This document shows, in pieces, positions 24,435 through 35,885 of a DNA stretch of 64,000 bases. Below the pieces are notes generated by a model. The model worked only from the letters and a program-made list of their open reading frames with translations, had not been told where the DNA came from and made no database searches. This DNA comes from Batillaria attramentaria (taxonomy: Eukaryota; Mollusca; Gastropoda; Batillariidae). Location: positions 1,116,001 through 1,180,000 of the forward strand of contig JACVVK020000089.1 in assembly GCA_018292915.2 (NCBI GenBank), written 5' to 3'. Each line of letters starts with the position of its first letter. Position 1 is the stretch's first letter. Made by a program: the position numbers and the translations under genes.

Positions 24435-24867
24435 CGGCCAAGCGGGATTTTTCCCACCTAGGTCGGCTCCTACCCAGAGCGGGTGTGCTATGGGCCCAAT
24501 GGGGAGGCTGTTGCCGCACAGCCGAGATTCACCCACTTCACGGGTGCGACTTTGGGGGTGCTTCCCTTGGTATGACACGTCTTATGATGTGGATGATCAC
24601 ACGGCCGGCACCGCAGGTGCCGTAGTTCCCGGGCCTGGTTAATGCCGGGATATTTATGACAGAAAGCGTGAAATGCGGCCCTGTCCCGCAGTCCCAAATC
24701 ACACAGACCTCCATAGCATCATCTTACCATCATCCTCATCTCCATCATCATGCATAATAAAAATTGTCCCAACTTCCGAGCCCTCCGTGGATTCCACCCA
24801 TTACCAGGGAGGAAAACCACTGGAGCCGGCAAAGAGTTGTGGCAGCAAAAAAAAAAAGAAAAAAAAA
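24435..24867 (+). mobile_element. SINE B copy 3, 5'-truncated
   Basis: Lacks the tRNA-like head and starts within the body (aagcgggattttt). It ends in an A-rich tail and is flanked by the 7-bp duplication GCCACAC (24,428-24,434 and 24,868-24,874). It is inserted in repeat E, whose uninterrupted form is seen at 10,690-10,720. 5' truncation with a duplication is the signature of LINE-type target-primed reverse transcription. Confidence 0.85.
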
Positions 24868-24925
24868 AAGCCACACGCTGTTGTTTGCCCGGCTGTCATA
24901 CGTATCTGCATAGTTGAGGATTTAA

Positions 24926-25063
24926 ACGTCCGGCTTTCCCACCACTTACGGGTGACTCGGATATCAAAGACGGAGCAACGAGAAAAAAGGCCAGCACAAA
25001 TTTAACATTTATCCCTAACCAGGATTCGAACTCGGTCACGACGTGACCCGATCATTTGAAGTC
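24926..25063 (-). mobile_element. SINE A copy, 3' part, split by an H element
   Basis: Minus-strand SINE A (gatatcaaagacggagcaacgag, gccagcacaaat, then a degenerate B box) up to ...gaagtcc. The tRNA-like head continues at 25,357-25,395 (cgctctactaggcattcgac) after the H insertion. Confidence 0.7.
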
Positions 25064-25356
25064 CTGGACCCGCATGTAAGAGTCGGAGTTAGGGAGTTTA
25101 ACCCCGGGTTAGAGTCTAAACTCGAACTAAACTATCTCTGGGGTTAAATTTTCATTTTCTGGGTTTTTGTTTTGTTTTGTTTTGTTTGGTATTAAACCAG
25201 GAAGCGGGTCCATTCCAGCAAGGTGCCGATACCGGTATAGAAGGATTTTTGTCTTTCTTTCTTCGCTTCCTTTTTTTTTATTATTTAATTTTGTTTTGAG
25301 GTTTCTTTTGTCCTAGTCTGGGTTAAATTGACCTCGAGTTTTACAAACGGGCCCTG
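25064..25356. mobile_element. Element H copy 1 (inverted-repeat MITE-like)
   Basis: Imperfect terminal inverted repeats of consensus CAGGGCCCGYATGTAAAAGT and about 290 bp in length, with a conserved interior (gaagcgggtccattccagcaaggtgc, aaggatttttgtctttctttcttcgcttcc). It sits inside the head of a SINE A, so the pre-insertion site can be read. Confidence 0.8.
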
Positions 25357-25397
25357 CGCTCTACTAGGCATTCGACTCAGTATCCGGGTTCGCCGTG

Positions 25398-25433
25398 TGT
25401 GTGTGCAGTGTGTGTGTGTGTGTGTGTGTGTCA

Positions 25434-25471
<38 letters not shown>

Positions 25472-25525
25472 TAGAGACAGAAACTGAAAGAGAGAGAGAG
25501 AGCGACTGCGAGAGAGAGAGAGAGA
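25398..25525. repeat. GT/GA compound microsatellite
   Basis: GT runs followed by several GA runs separated by short spacers. Confidence 0.9.
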
Positions 25526-26130
25526 TCAAAAACTGATCTGCCCGTTCAAGTCAGTTCCTTTTTTATGAAAGTCAACTCCCACTGTCACGACTGAATGACA
25601 TGCACCGGCCTGCGCAGCTGGCGACATGTGAACTTGGGTAGCATGCAGGACTGACACAAAACCGCAAATACGTCATCAGACAGACTCACTCCGGGTCAAC
25701 CGGTAACGGTCACTGTCGCAGACAGACCGATGGCACGGTCATCGCGACATGGTAATCGCATTTACTTGTCGGGCTGCCTTTTCCCTACCGCACCTCGGTA
25801 AAATAGCGCGGGGCGCAAGACGTACGGGGTAGAAGTCTCTTCCACTTGCTGGAGAACATTCATAATGTTTCGTGCGCCGCATAATCTCGGTTCTAGCTCT
25901 GGAGAGCCGGCTAAGAAAAAGAACGAACGAACGAAAGCAGAACTCTCTCTCTCTCTCTCTCTCTCTCGCTCTCTCGTTCCCGGTCGTGGTCTGATAACAT
26001 GTGATCTAAAAAAGTACAGTTCCAAACGGAGCCGACATGCAGAGGCTACAGGTTCACCGGTTTCACTTGACAAAATGGAACGTGGCCTGTTGCCAGTGAA
26101 ACGGCTGTAATCTACACATTCCTCCTCTGG

Positions 26131-26163
<33 letters not shown>

Positions 26164-26493
26164 TGGAGTGAACGGTTAAAAACTTATTCCCACCAGAAGG
26201 GGAATGGTCTGTGCTGGGGAGGAGAAGGGGGGGGGGGCAGTGGGGACTGATACTGAGCGATCTTACGATGATGTTTTATTTGTAAACACTGTCTTGATAT
26301 TATTATTACTGGTGTTGATTATCCGTTAAAGCTTTTGCAGAAGAAAGTACGAAGTCTGAGTCACGGCTCCTTTCCGACGAAATGTTATCTTTAACGTGAA
26401 CACCTGATATTTTTGTGTGCATGCCTGCGTACAGTACACTGAAGGTTAGACAGATTCCGGAAAACAGTCTGCATGTGAATACTACGGTCTGAC
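25526..26493. other. Intergenic, CpG-rich in part
   Basis: Between 25,600 and 26,110 CpG density rises. A minus-strand frame (26,073-25,762) is open for 103 codons but includes a CT-microsatellite-encoded Arg/Glu run and has no recognisable domain. GT run at 26,131-26,162. Confidence 0.3.
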
Positions 26494-26860
26494 CAACCCC
26501 GTACCCGGGTCCTCGCTTCTCTTGGCCCCTGCGACGATGCCCAGATCGGGCTAACCGAGACCAAGCCGAGCTAAGTGTCGGATACATAAGAAGGAAAAAA
26601 CAAAACTACGATACTCGATGACAAGGAAAATGGACAGTTGCGAACAACTTTGAGGTCCCAGTGTTATTTCACAGTGTGCACGGGAGCAGTGAAAACTGAC
26701 TGTCGCATTTCAAGTTACCAGCACAGTACATTTTCAGCCTGGTTAGAGAGTATTTCCTGCATGAGTTGTCCCTCGTGCATACACAGACCCACAGCAAGCA
26801 TGCATTTTTCGTGGGAGCTGACTCGATTCGGGAAAAGAAAGAGGAACCGCAGGTGGACGC
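26494..26860 (+). mobile_element. Single arm of foldback K
   Basis: Matches the left arm of the 45,947-46,743 foldback: gtacccgggtcctcgcttctc, gggctaaccgagacc, gacaaggaaaatggacagttgc, tttcacagtgtgcac and cacagtacattttcagcctg. Only one arm is present and no duplication is seen. Confidence 0.7.
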
Positions 26861-27351
26861 CGTAACTGCTAGACCACATCCCCTTGTTCACTATACATAC
26901 CGTATTCATTTCACATCGGTTTAGTTTTAACACTTTTGCTGAATAAAAATGAAGCCAGTGTCGATGTCAAGTTTCTTTTTCGTGTGAGGATACAACATGT
27001 TATTGTCGCGGCACACCCGTCACCGCAGAAGGAAGCGCAGCGTGCATAATGTGGCACCACACTGAGTCAGAAATTTAGTTCGGTTACAACTCATGGTTGG
27101 AATAAGTTTAGAAGCTGACCTCACAGTGAACCCTAAAAACATCCAGGCCGGATCCACAGATTTAGATCACAACTGGCTTATAGTTTCATCACGGTGTGGC
27201 TCTGTGCTAATGGCACTTGAGAAGTTGAGTGCATATTATATGACAATTGACTGAATGCGCAGTTCAGGTCAAACTGGGTCATGTGGATAGTTTGTTTGTT
27301 TTGGTTTTTTTTTTCCTCTCTCTCTCACAGATTTAAAAAAAAAAAAAAAAC
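26861..27351. other. Intergenic, nothing recognised
   Basis: Unique-looking sequence apart from a T run and an A run near 27,300-27,350. Confidence 0.4.
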
Positions 27352-27705
27352 TTAAACGGGCTAGTTCCATCTTTGCTAAGTCAACTTATGTTTTTGAACA
27401 GTTTGAGTGCGCCTGTACGCTCGAAATACTCTATCTTGATAATTAGTACAGTTTTTAATGCGATACATACTTTGCGCGAGCGGACGGTCGAACATTTAAA
27501 TTCTACGACTGTTGTTACACTACTGAAGCCGCGTTCAGCGTCGTGGTTGCCGCGTCATGGAGTACGCTTCTGTTGGCTAAGTGCCAGCATTACAGACGCT
27601 GTCACCGTCCAGGTGTCGAAGTGGTGTGATGATGCATCCCGGCTACAAAAACAGCTCAGATCGATGTGTGAGCATGAAAATGGTAGAATCAGCCCCTTTA
27701 AAAGT
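27352..27705. mobile_element. Dispersed repeat G, copy 1 (non-autonomous DNA element?)
   Basis: Pairs with 35,233-35,595 through shared blocks: agttccatctttgctaag, gcctgtacgctcgaaa, attctacgactgttgttac, gtcatggagtacgcttctgttggct and cagcattacagacgctgtcac. Ends are weakly inverted (aacgggctagttccatc against the complement of aatcagccccttt). Confidence 0.6.
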
Positions 27706-28017
27706 CCAACATCCGCCATGTACTAATGCAGGCTTCGCAGAGGACAAATTTTGTTTTGAAACAGCTGTGGCAGTGTGGGTGCGCCTGTACTACGCACGCT
27801 CAGTGGAAATAATCAGCTATCGCAAGGTTAGCAGAGTTATAAATCATGCAATACACTGACGTTTGTAGGCTGTGTGAACGAGGAGAAGTGCAGCTGGTCA
27901 CCAGAACGGAAAGTACTTTACCATGCACTATTAAACCTTCCGACTGTATGCTAATGTTTGTGGGATTACCCTCTTTTTGTGTGCGCGGCCTTAGCGGCAT
28001 GCAGTAGTGTCCACCTA

Positions 28018-28019
<2 letters not shown>

Positions 28020-28086
<67 letters not shown>

Positions 28087-28089
28087 CAA
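28020..28089. repeat. (CT)n(TA)n microsatellite
   Basis: About 24 CT units followed by about 9 TA units. Confidence 0.95.
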
Positions 28090-28195
28090 GTCTTGTCCAG
28101 TTAGTCACTGCATTTTGTTTTAGTCAGTCCCGGCTCTTGGATGTCAGTCATAACTGATCTGTCTAATGCTTTTCCAACACTAGACTTGTGTCACT

Positions 28196-28324
28196 GATAA
28201 GTTCGAATCCTGGCTGGGGCCAAATATTTGTCAGTCAGGTGCTGGCTTTTTCAGTTAGTCATCGCTGCCTCGTCTTTGATATCACCCGTATGTGGTGGAA
28301 AAGGACGTTAAACCCCCAATTAAT
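28196..28324 (+). mobile_element. SINE A copy, 5'-truncated
   Basis: Starts at the B box (gttcgaatcctggc), then the complete SINE A body ending gtggaaaaggacgttaaac. Confidence 0.8.
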
Positions 28325-28555
28325 GTAAAGTGTGTGGCAGCTGCAAAAAGGAGGACAGCAACACAGGTTGTCTGCATGAATCATACTACATACACGCTTT
28401 AGCCGGGTAATTAAATTGCATAGTTCAAAGCACCGCGAGCTAACCCATCACTGACGCACTCTCACATGAATCATGCACATTCGCTCACACACAGAAGGAT
28501 AACTGTGATGGAAAGGATGGGCTCAGCTATTTTATTTCTAATAATAATAATAATA

Positions 28556-28665
28556 AGGGTGGGGTGGGTGGGTGTTTGAAAGTGTAATGTCCTTTCCCAC
28601 CACATATGAATGATACCAAAGACGGGGCAACGAGAAAAGGCCAGCACAAATATTTGGCCCCAGCC
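28556..28665 (-). mobile_element. SINE A copy, head missing
   Basis: Minus-strand body from ggtgtttgaaagtgtaatgtcc to tttggccccagcc, then abruptly (AAT)n and (ACT)n (28,666-28,722). Confidence 0.8.
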
Positions 28666-28682
28666 AATAATAATAATAATGA

Positions 28683-28721
<39 letters not shown>

Positions 28722-28744
28722 CGGCTATAATAATAACGAATACG

Positions 28745-29005
28745 AATACATAGTGTTTATAAAGCGCTTCAGTTTCCAAAGCAGAAGGTGAGGACGCCAG
28801 CCGTCGTCGCGGTGCGTGGCGGAGTACTACCTGAAGAGAACCCCCGACGACGGCCAGAATGAACGGTGCCGCATCCTCGTACTACTGAGAGGTGAAAACT
28901 CTTAGGCATCATATCATGCGGGACTCGAACGGCCCCGACCTCTCCAATTGGTGTCGGGGGTCAGTCGTCAGTTACCGGCACGACTACCCCATCGACCACA
29001 CCAGT
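28745..29005 (-). mobile_element. SINE C copy 1 (tRNA-headed, LINE-like tail)
   Basis: On the minus strand: head gtggtcgatggggtagtcgtgc, a B-box-like gttcgagtcccgc, the core caccgttcattctggcc...gtcgggggttctct, then ctgctttggaaactgaagcgctttataaa. The tail ending resembles widespread LINE 3' ends. The core recurs at 52,690 and 54,533. Confidence 0.6.
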
Positions 29006-29018
29006 GGCTCGAGTTAGA

Positions 29019-29185
29019 ACGCCGGACAGCCGAATGGTAGAGCGTTGGACCTTCAATGCTCGGGTCGTGAATTCGAATCCCGGCTGGGGCCAAATATTTG
29101 TGCTGGTCTTTTTCTCGTTGCCCCGTTTTTGATATCACTCACACGCGGTGAAGAAGGACGCTAAACTCCCAACGCCATCCCCCCC
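29019..29185 (+). mobile_element. SINE A copy
   Basis: Head cagccgaatggtagagcgttgg, B box attcgaatccc, full body to gaaggacgctaaactccc. No clear duplication. Confidence 0.8.
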
Positions 29186-30187
29186 CCCCGGCCCCTCCCC
29201 CCTCCGACCAGTGACGCCGGGTACGAAGCCGGCAGAGAAAACCCGGTGCCGGCCGAAGGAACCGTACAGTGGTGGAACTGAACCGCCCAGACCACAGAAT
29301 ACAGACACTAAACACGGACACAAGAAGCTTCTGAAAAGAGAATTCCCCTCCGGCATCCACTCAGTGATGCGCTGAAAGACCAGTGAAGCCATACGAAGCA
29401 CGCGGCTCCCATTCGTGGACTGACTGACACTCAGTGAAGTGAGAAGATGAAAGCTTGAACCACTCAGACGATGGTCTCGCGGAAGAGGTGGTCGCTTTGT
29501 AAGGGCGGTCGCCCAAGACATCCGTTGTTATTAGTGAGCTTTAGAAGCACCAACGAACTGCGCGTCGTCAGTTTCAATCCAGTTCGTTTAACATTAAACT
29601 GTACTTTGTTGTGGTCTACCAACGAAGTAGACAGTAGTTATAATAACACTATTTTCATCACTAAACTGCTTCCATTCCGTCCGCAAATGAAGCGAAACGA
29701 GCGACGAAGTCAAATTCTGAAGTTTACTATCATTGTCAGTCCGCTCCAGTCCAGCCGGAACACAGCAATCGAGCTTTGGACGAGCAGTACGTTAGCTGCT
29801 GTGCAAGACAAACCGGGCAACCTGTAGGCTGCTGTCTAGCCTGCTTTGCTGTCTGTCTCGGTCGGGTCATGTCGGTTCGACCTACTTCATGGATTGTTGA
29901 GATGATCGCGAAATGTGCGTTGTTGTGTGTAAACTCGCGTAAAGCTCAGCGGCGTGCGCATAACGGGGCACTGACTGGCCAGTACGCCCAGAGCAAGGGA
30001 CTGTCGCGTACATGCTTTGGTGAGGAGGTGGAGCAGAGACGGGTGCGGAGAGGTGTGGGGGGTGACTGGGGGTGATGGTGGTGCCCAGCCGGCCCTCTCT
30101 CTCTCTCTCAGTCTCTCTCTCTCTGTCTAGCTCTATGTGTCTATTTCTCCGAGGCTCTCTGTGTGACTGAACAGATTCCGTATTTAA

Positions 30188-30228
<41 letters not shown>

Positions 30229-30239
30229 AGTGTCGGTAT

Positions 30240-30298
<59 letters not shown>

Positions 30299-31049
30299 AA
30301 CACGTGGGAGATTCCGTATTTAACTCAGTCGTTGCTCCCCCCGTCGCCGCTCCGATGCAAAGCGAAGCGAAGCGTGCTCAATTATTTTGATTAGAAACGT
30401 CTGTGTTTTGTCTACCTCTATGCTGATATTGAGGGCGTTAGAAATGTGACATAAGTGAACTAGGACTAGGGCTGTGTCTGTTTTTCAGATCGATGTAGTC
30501 TCGGCTGATGCAGGTTTCAGTTGTAAGTGTGGCCGAATGGAAACGGTGCATGGTTAAAAAAAAAAGTCTTTTAACAACATCAATCTTTGATAAATAAACG
30601 CAGATGACTCTAGTCTGTCCCTCAGCGTCTCTCTGTATGTCTGTCTGCCTTTCTGTCTGCCTGCCTCAGTGTCCGTCCGTCCGTCCGCCCATACGCCCGT
30701 CTGCCCGTCCGGCATCCATCCATCCCCCTGTCTGTCTGTCTGTCTCTGTCTCTCTCTCTCTCAGTTTCGGAGACATAACTGCCTTGTCGGGGAGTACTAT
30801 GTTTATAGCATTATAGCTTTAGACATGGATTTGTCTTAGTCATTTTGCTGTTCTGATCACTGTTCTTGTTTTATGACAATGCGTTGTTGACTGACGTTGC
30901 TGTTTACTGTGTTCTCACTGCTGTAGCCAGCTTGTTCAGTTATAGCAAGACAGTTTGTACACTGAACAGCAAAAGCCTAACAACCCTTAGCTGAATCAAC
31001 GATTCGTTATTATTGTTGTCATGGGTAGAAGGGCTCTAGCAGTCCAGAG
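29186..31049. other. Intergenic with microsatellites
   Basis: Relatively CpG-rich unique sequence at 29,200-30,060 with no domain-bearing frame. CT/GT/GA tracts at 30,098-30,132 and 30,180-30,296, and CCGT/CTGT-type repeats at 30,640-30,765. Confidence 0.35.
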
Positions 31050-31234
31050 ATTCAGTACACGTGTACATATGATTGGAACTCACTGCCTGTCGAAATTCGT
31101 GCTCTTCCCACACTGCCAGTTGAAATCCCACATGAAAACCCACCTCTTCCGTCAAGTCTTTTCACAGTTAGGCCGGAATCTGCCATTGTTTCGGTGCTTT
31201 TGTCTGTAATTGTATATCTGTATACGAGGGTGGG

Positions 31235-31298
<64 letters not shown>

Positions 31299-31370
31299 CG
31301 CGTGTGTAGCGCTATAGGCTGCATTTCTGCGAGGTAAAGCGCTCTATAAATACTATTTATTGTTATATTT
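31050..31370 (+). pseudogene. LINE 3' end with reverse-transcriptase C-terminal remnant
   Basis: A frame encodes WNSLPVEIRALPTLPV, then after a frameshift LKSHMKTHLFRQVF. This is the conserved C-terminal ending of many L2/CR1-like non-LTR retrotransposon polymerases (W-N-S-L-P..R....L..FK..LKTHLF). A 3' UTR carries a GT tract (31,237-31,290) and ends aaagcgctctataaatac, a typical LINE tail. 5'-truncated and frame-broken. Confidence 0.65.
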
Positions 31371-31650
31371 AGTATTACATTCCAAGATCACTGGACTTCA
31401 CAAGTAACCACATACTTAGTGTTAGAACAGTTTCACTGTTGAGTGCGCCGGTCAGTGTGTTACACGCGGGCTGTATATGCCGGGGCACTTCCCGCTTTAA
31501 AGCTGGATGTACTCCCTTTTAGTCTAAACCACATGCAGCCTAACCATTTGTTTCATTAGTTGAGTGCTTCCAGCTTGGGGTGGGTTGATGGGTGTTTTGG
31601 GAGTTTAAATCCTCAACCAATCAACCAAACTCTGGGCTAAAGGTGAAGAT

Positions 31651-31936
31651 CTGGCCCCGTATGTAAAACTCGAGGTTAATTTAACCCACGGCTACGGGCC
31701 TAACCAAGACTAGGACAAAAGAAACCCCAAAACAAAATTAAATAAAAAAGGAAGCGAAGAAAGAAAGAAAGACAAAAATCCTTCTGTAACGACATAGGCA
31801 CCTTGCTGAAATGGACTCGCTTCCTGGTTTAAAACAAACAACAACAGAAAATTTAACCCTAGAGCTAGTTTAGTTCGAGGTTAGACCCTAACCCGGGGCT
31901 ACACTCCCTAACACCGACTTTTACATGCGGGCCCTG
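31651..31936. mobile_element. Element H copy 2
   Basis: Inverted-repeat ends (cccgtatgtaaaactcgagg and cgacttttacatgcgggccctg), same interior as the other H copies, in the opposite orientation to copy 1. Preceded by a short fragment of SINE A tail. Confidence 0.8.
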
Positions 31937-32179
31937 AGAAGAAGAATAGCAGGACAGCTTGTAAGACAGGCAGCAATGCCTAAATGCTCTATCCTGAATT
32001 TAAAAAAAACACGTTTCATCATAAAAAAACAACCAAAAAAAACCAAACGTTTCATCAACGTTTCATCATGTCCCTCTGTGTTTGTGTAAGAGTCCAGTTT
32101 CCACCAGAACGATCCAGAATTGTACTTGTTCTCAGTGACTCGTGACTTTTAGGAAGGATCCAGGACGTTGCAAGATCGT

Positions 32180-32400
32180 TGTGGGACAAACGTGAATCCT
32201 CGTTTGTACTGGTTCTGTTTCTCCTGGCTGTTAGGAAGAATAAGGATCCACATTTTCCCCTAGCAAAAACATGGATCCGCATTTGTACCGGATATTTTCC
32301 AGGAAGTTTTAGGATCCTCAATTTTCCTAGCAAAAACGGGATCCACGTTTGTCCTAGGATGATCCTGGATCGTCCTGGACCCTCATTTGCCCTGTGATAC
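32180..32400. repeat. GGATCC-rich tandem duplication
   Basis: About 2.5 diverged units of about 67-80 bp, each with tggatccgcatttgt and ttcctagcaaaaac blocks. GGATCC or a near variant recurs about ten times. Confidence 0.55.
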
Positions 32401-32402
32401 AC

Positions 32403-32925
32403 ACTGACGAATGTCCACGTGGCACTGGATCCCAAACCCCGGAACACATCCTTCAATGCTGTCCTGCCCATGATGCTCTACGACGTCATGACCTGGCTAG
32501 GGGGCGCAGAGCTACAGGTGCAGCTTTTGGGGGGTAGCCGTCATGACCAGGGCCCGTATGTAATAGTCGAGGTCAGGACTTTTAGCCTTGGGTTAGAGTC
32601 TAACCTCGAACTAAACTAGCTCTAAGGTTAAATTTTCTGTTGTTTTTTTTTTTTGTTTTTTTTTTAAATGAAGAAGCGGGCCCATTCCAGCAAGGTGCTT
32701 AAGCCGTTATAGAAGGATTTTTTCTTCCTTTCTTCGCTTCCTTTCGTGTTTAATTTTGCTTTTGGGTTTCTTTCGTCCTAGTCTGGGTTAGGCCCGTAGC
32801 CGTGGGTTAAATTAACCTCGACTTTTACATGCGGGCTCTGGAGAGGACTGTAAGATTCGCCATAGCGACCGGGCTGCAGATCTGACGCAACCAGTCAAAT
32901 CGATCGCAGAAGAAGAAGAAGTCCT
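32403..32925 (+). pseudogene. LINE 3' end with ORF2 C-terminus, split by element H
   Basis: The first part encodes ECPRGTGSQTPEHILQCCPA followed by HDALRRHDL. This Cys/His zinc-knuckle-like ending is typical of LINE ORF2 (C..g....T..H.l..Cp...~lR). After the H insertion (32,548-32,840) it resumes with ERTVRFAIATGLQI and a stop, then a (GAA)n tail. Only the 3' end of the LINE is present. Confidence 0.75.
32548..32840. mobile_element. Element H copy 3, inside a LINE fragment
   Basis: Starts cagggcccgtatg and ends catgcgggctctg. Removing it restores the LINE reading frame (…HD-L-ERTV…), so the insertion site is defined to within one or two bases and shows no obvious duplication. Confidence 0.85.
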
Positions 32926-33539
32926 GTGACATACAAACAAAAGAAAGGTTGAATGACACCTCACGCAACCAAACACACTAAAAAAATAAATAAATAAAAA
33001 ATAAATAAATGAAAGAAAAGATGTGGTCGGAGGAGAACCGAAAGAACGGGGAATCCGCGTGTGTGGTACGTAATGTGTTTATCTTAAACTTTGTTTTCGC
33101 CCAGCATGCTACCAGCATGAATCGTTGTTTTTTTTTTTTCTTCACAATGTTAGCAACGTGGTGTAAGACCTCTCTGCACTTGATGCTAAAGCCGACTATT
33201 ACGGGGGGGGGGGGGGGGGGGTAACTTATACATTTAACTCCGGGATCAGCATCGACTTATCGTATTGCCCTTTCAATGAGACACCGACTCCACGGGGGTG
33301 GGGTCAGAAGCAGCGAAAAATGCAAGTACTCTCTGCACTTGTTGCACTAAAAAGCTAGAAATATCGCTCATTGTTCAAACTACACATGCCAGCAGGAAAT
33401 ATAATATTCTATTGTAACTGATATAGAAATTATTTATACATTCTTCTGTGAATTCTTGCACTAAAGAAAATTAATGACGAAACCGATTTGGTTTGTGTGC
33501 CGTGCAACAAGTTAATTCAGAAAATAAATCTGTATAGAA
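32926..33539. other. Intergenic, nothing recognised
   Basis: Contains (AAAT)n near 32,985, a T run at 33,128 and a G run at 33,202-33,220. No gene signal. Confidence 0.4.
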
Positions 33540-33975
33540 GTCTAGTCTGTTTGTGAGAGTACAGAATGGTGTGTGGCTCTCTTTGCAGAATGGTGTGTTT
33601 GACCATACAGAATGGTGCGTGTGACTATACAGGTGTGTGGGGCTATACAGAATGCTGTGTGGGACTTTACAGAATGGCATCTGGGACGACACAGAATAGT
33701 GTGTGGTTCTATATAGGGTTAGGGGGTGTTTGGGGGTTTAACGTCCTTTTCCACCACATAGGGTGATATCAAAGACGGGGCAACCATGACAAAGCCAGCA
33801 CAAATATTTGGCCCCAGCCGGGATCGAACTCACGACCCGAGCATTAGAAGTCCAACGCTCTACCATTCGACCACCCCGGCTCCCCGGTTCTATATAGAAT
33901 AATGGGTGGGACTATACAGAATGGTGTGTGACTAGGCAGAATAGTATGGGGTTATACTAAATGGTGTGCGGGAGA
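33540..33975. repeat. 22-bp minisatellite, interrupted by a SINE
   Basis: Units of consensus acagaatggtgtgtgggactat, 22-24 bp, about 10 copies over 33,555-33,716 and 33,886-33,975. A SINE A is inserted at 33,717-33,885. The same minisatellite occurs inverted at 50,146-50,416. Confidence 0.85.
33717..33885 (-). mobile_element. SINE A, full length
   Basis: 169 bp on the minus strand with intact head (gagccggggtggtcgaatgg) and B box (gagttcgatccc). Perfect 12-bp duplication GGTTCTATATAG (33,705-33,716 and 33,886-33,897) made from minisatellite sequence. Confidence 0.93.
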
Positions 33976-34120
33976 TCATTCACAACAGCAATGACTGACA
34001 TTCATTGAAACACTGAAGAAGAACGCTTTCAGATAATTACTCTTTTGACGAAGTTCAGTACTGAGGTTGGCCACGCAGACTGATAGACTGAAAAATCAAC
34101 ATGTGGATCAGGCTTTATAA

Positions 34121-34463
34121 AGCCGGCTCTTAACTGGGCACTGCGGAGCGCCACAGTGCTGTCCACAGTTGTGATCAGTTTCGGGGGTTTCCACCGCTGT
34201 GGCGTCATCGCAGCAATTTGGATTTCAAATAGCCACAACTGACTGCGACTGTGGCTTCCACAACAGATTCTGACGGCTGGCTCTACTACGTCACTCGGCG
34301 TGCAAACCGTGCATGGCTGACATGGCGGACAGTGCATCTTCAATCGGTTTGTCACCGAGCACCAGCTGCTGTGTTCAGTTTTGTAGTTAGTAGACACACC
34401 AAGCGCAACGACTGTGATGTGCACATGTGTGTTTCGCGCGCTGTGCCCAGTTAACGGCAGGCT
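34121..34463. mobile_element. PIF/Harbinger-like MITE I, copy 1
   Basis: Terminal inverted repeats AGCCGGCTCTTAACTGGGCA and complement of TGCCCAGTTAACGGCAGGCT, flanked by TAA (34,118-34,120; 34,464-34,466). 343 bp, no transposase. Interior shared with copies at 37,690 and 44,008 (opposite orientation). Confidence 0.85.
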
Positions 34464-34466
34464 TAA

Positions 34467-35232
34467 GGGGCAACTAAAACTGGCACACGACGGAACACAG
34501 ACAGACTTGGAACTCAACGGACTGAAAAATTAGCACTCACGCTGTTACCTTGTCTCGTCTGCACATTTGCATAATAAACGGTTCGCATGCGGGCGCGTGC
34601 AGGCGAGACTGAAGAGACCTTTGCATTTCGTCTGTTTGCTCAGCTTGGCTTACAAAGATAGCCATCTTGCACACGGCTAAAATGGCCATTATCGTTGGCA
34701 AAAAGAACGCATGCCGGGTGGCACACGCTGGATGTGGTATACCCACGCATGTGTTAATGTTATCAATATTCAGTGAGACGCTCTCTGTCTCTCTCTTGTC
34801 GTATGTATCTGGATTTTACTTTCTAGCAGTTACAAGCTTTATTTAGGTAGTCGAGCGTATTAAAGCATGACATGTAATTTTGCCATGTACATGTCAGGCT
34901 GTTATTCCCACGCTGACTTAATATTATCTTACTTGTAGTCTAATAGTTTTTTGTTGTTGTTGTTCTTGGTTTTTTTGGTTTTTTTTTTGTTGTTGTTGTT
35001 GTTGTTGTTTTCTTGGTTTTTTTTTTTTTTTTTTGGGGGGGGGGTCTCTTGTGTCTCTTCTTTTGTTTTACATTTTGTAGTTTAGCAACAGCAAATTATA
35101 AACTGGCACGTGTGCTACAATTTCTACCGTTGAAAAAATAAAGTTTCATATTGTCATTGTCATTGTCTGTCTCGGTCTGTCTCTCTGAATTAGGTTCTGA
35201 CCGCCAAGTGCCCTGCACCCAACCATGACTTT
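34467..35232. other. Intergenic, nothing recognised
   Basis: Includes a T-rich stretch with (GTT)n and a G run at 34,950-35,044. No gene signal. Confidence 0.4.
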
Positions 35233-35595
35233 TAACGGCCTAATCAAGTTCCATCTGTGCTAAGCCAGCTTAAGCTTTGGAATAGCTTTGCCTCGTGAAT
35301 GCGCATGCACGCTCGAAACACTTTGTCTTGATGATCAGTATTCAGTACAGCTCTTCATGCTCTTTCAGTTGCGCGACTTAGCAGTTGAACATTCAAATTC
35401 TACGACTGTTGTTACGATACTGGAGCACTCAGTGTGGTCGCCGCGTCATCGAGTACGCTTCTGTTGGCTCAGCGCCAGCATTATAGACGCTGTCACTGTG
35501 CAGGTGCCTAAGTAGTGTGATGGTAGATACCACGAAAGTGGCACGAGAACGATCTGTGAGCATAGAAATGATAGCATTAGTCCCTTTTAAAAGCT
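35233..35595. mobile_element. Dispersed repeat G, copy 2
   Basis: Direct counterpart of 27,352-27,705 (blocks listed there). About 360 bp, non-coding. Confidence 0.6.
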
Positions 35596-35885
35596 CATCT
35601 TCTGATAATTCTATGCTCATAAATCGTTGGGAGCTCTTTTGGTAGTAGTGTATACTAACATCAAACCACGTAATGGCTTATACACCTGGGTCCATATGTA
35701 AAACTCGAGGTTAATTTAACCCACGACTACTGGCCTAACCCAGACTAGGACAAAAGAAACCCCCAAACAAAATTAAATTGAAAAAAAAAGGAAGCGAAGA
35801 AAGAAAGACAAAAATCCTTCTGGCACCTTGCTGAAATAGACCCGCTTCCTGATTTAAAACAAACCACAAAAAAAAAAAAAAAAAA

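Noticed and set aside
25762..26073. 103-codon minus-strand frame
   Set aside because: Contains an Arg/Glu run from a CT microsatellite. No domain, and no acceptor or donor pair that I could support.
29135..29521. 128-codon minus-strand frame
   Set aside because: Overlaps the SINE A tail and a C run. It has no recognisable domain and no splice context.
31582..31612. Very short SINE A tail fragment
   Set aside because: Only about 30 bp resemble the tail (gatgggtgttttgggagttta); too short to annotate separately.
33540..33975. CRISPR array
   Set aside because: Units are contiguous 22-bp tandem repeats without unique spacers, in a eukaryotic context.
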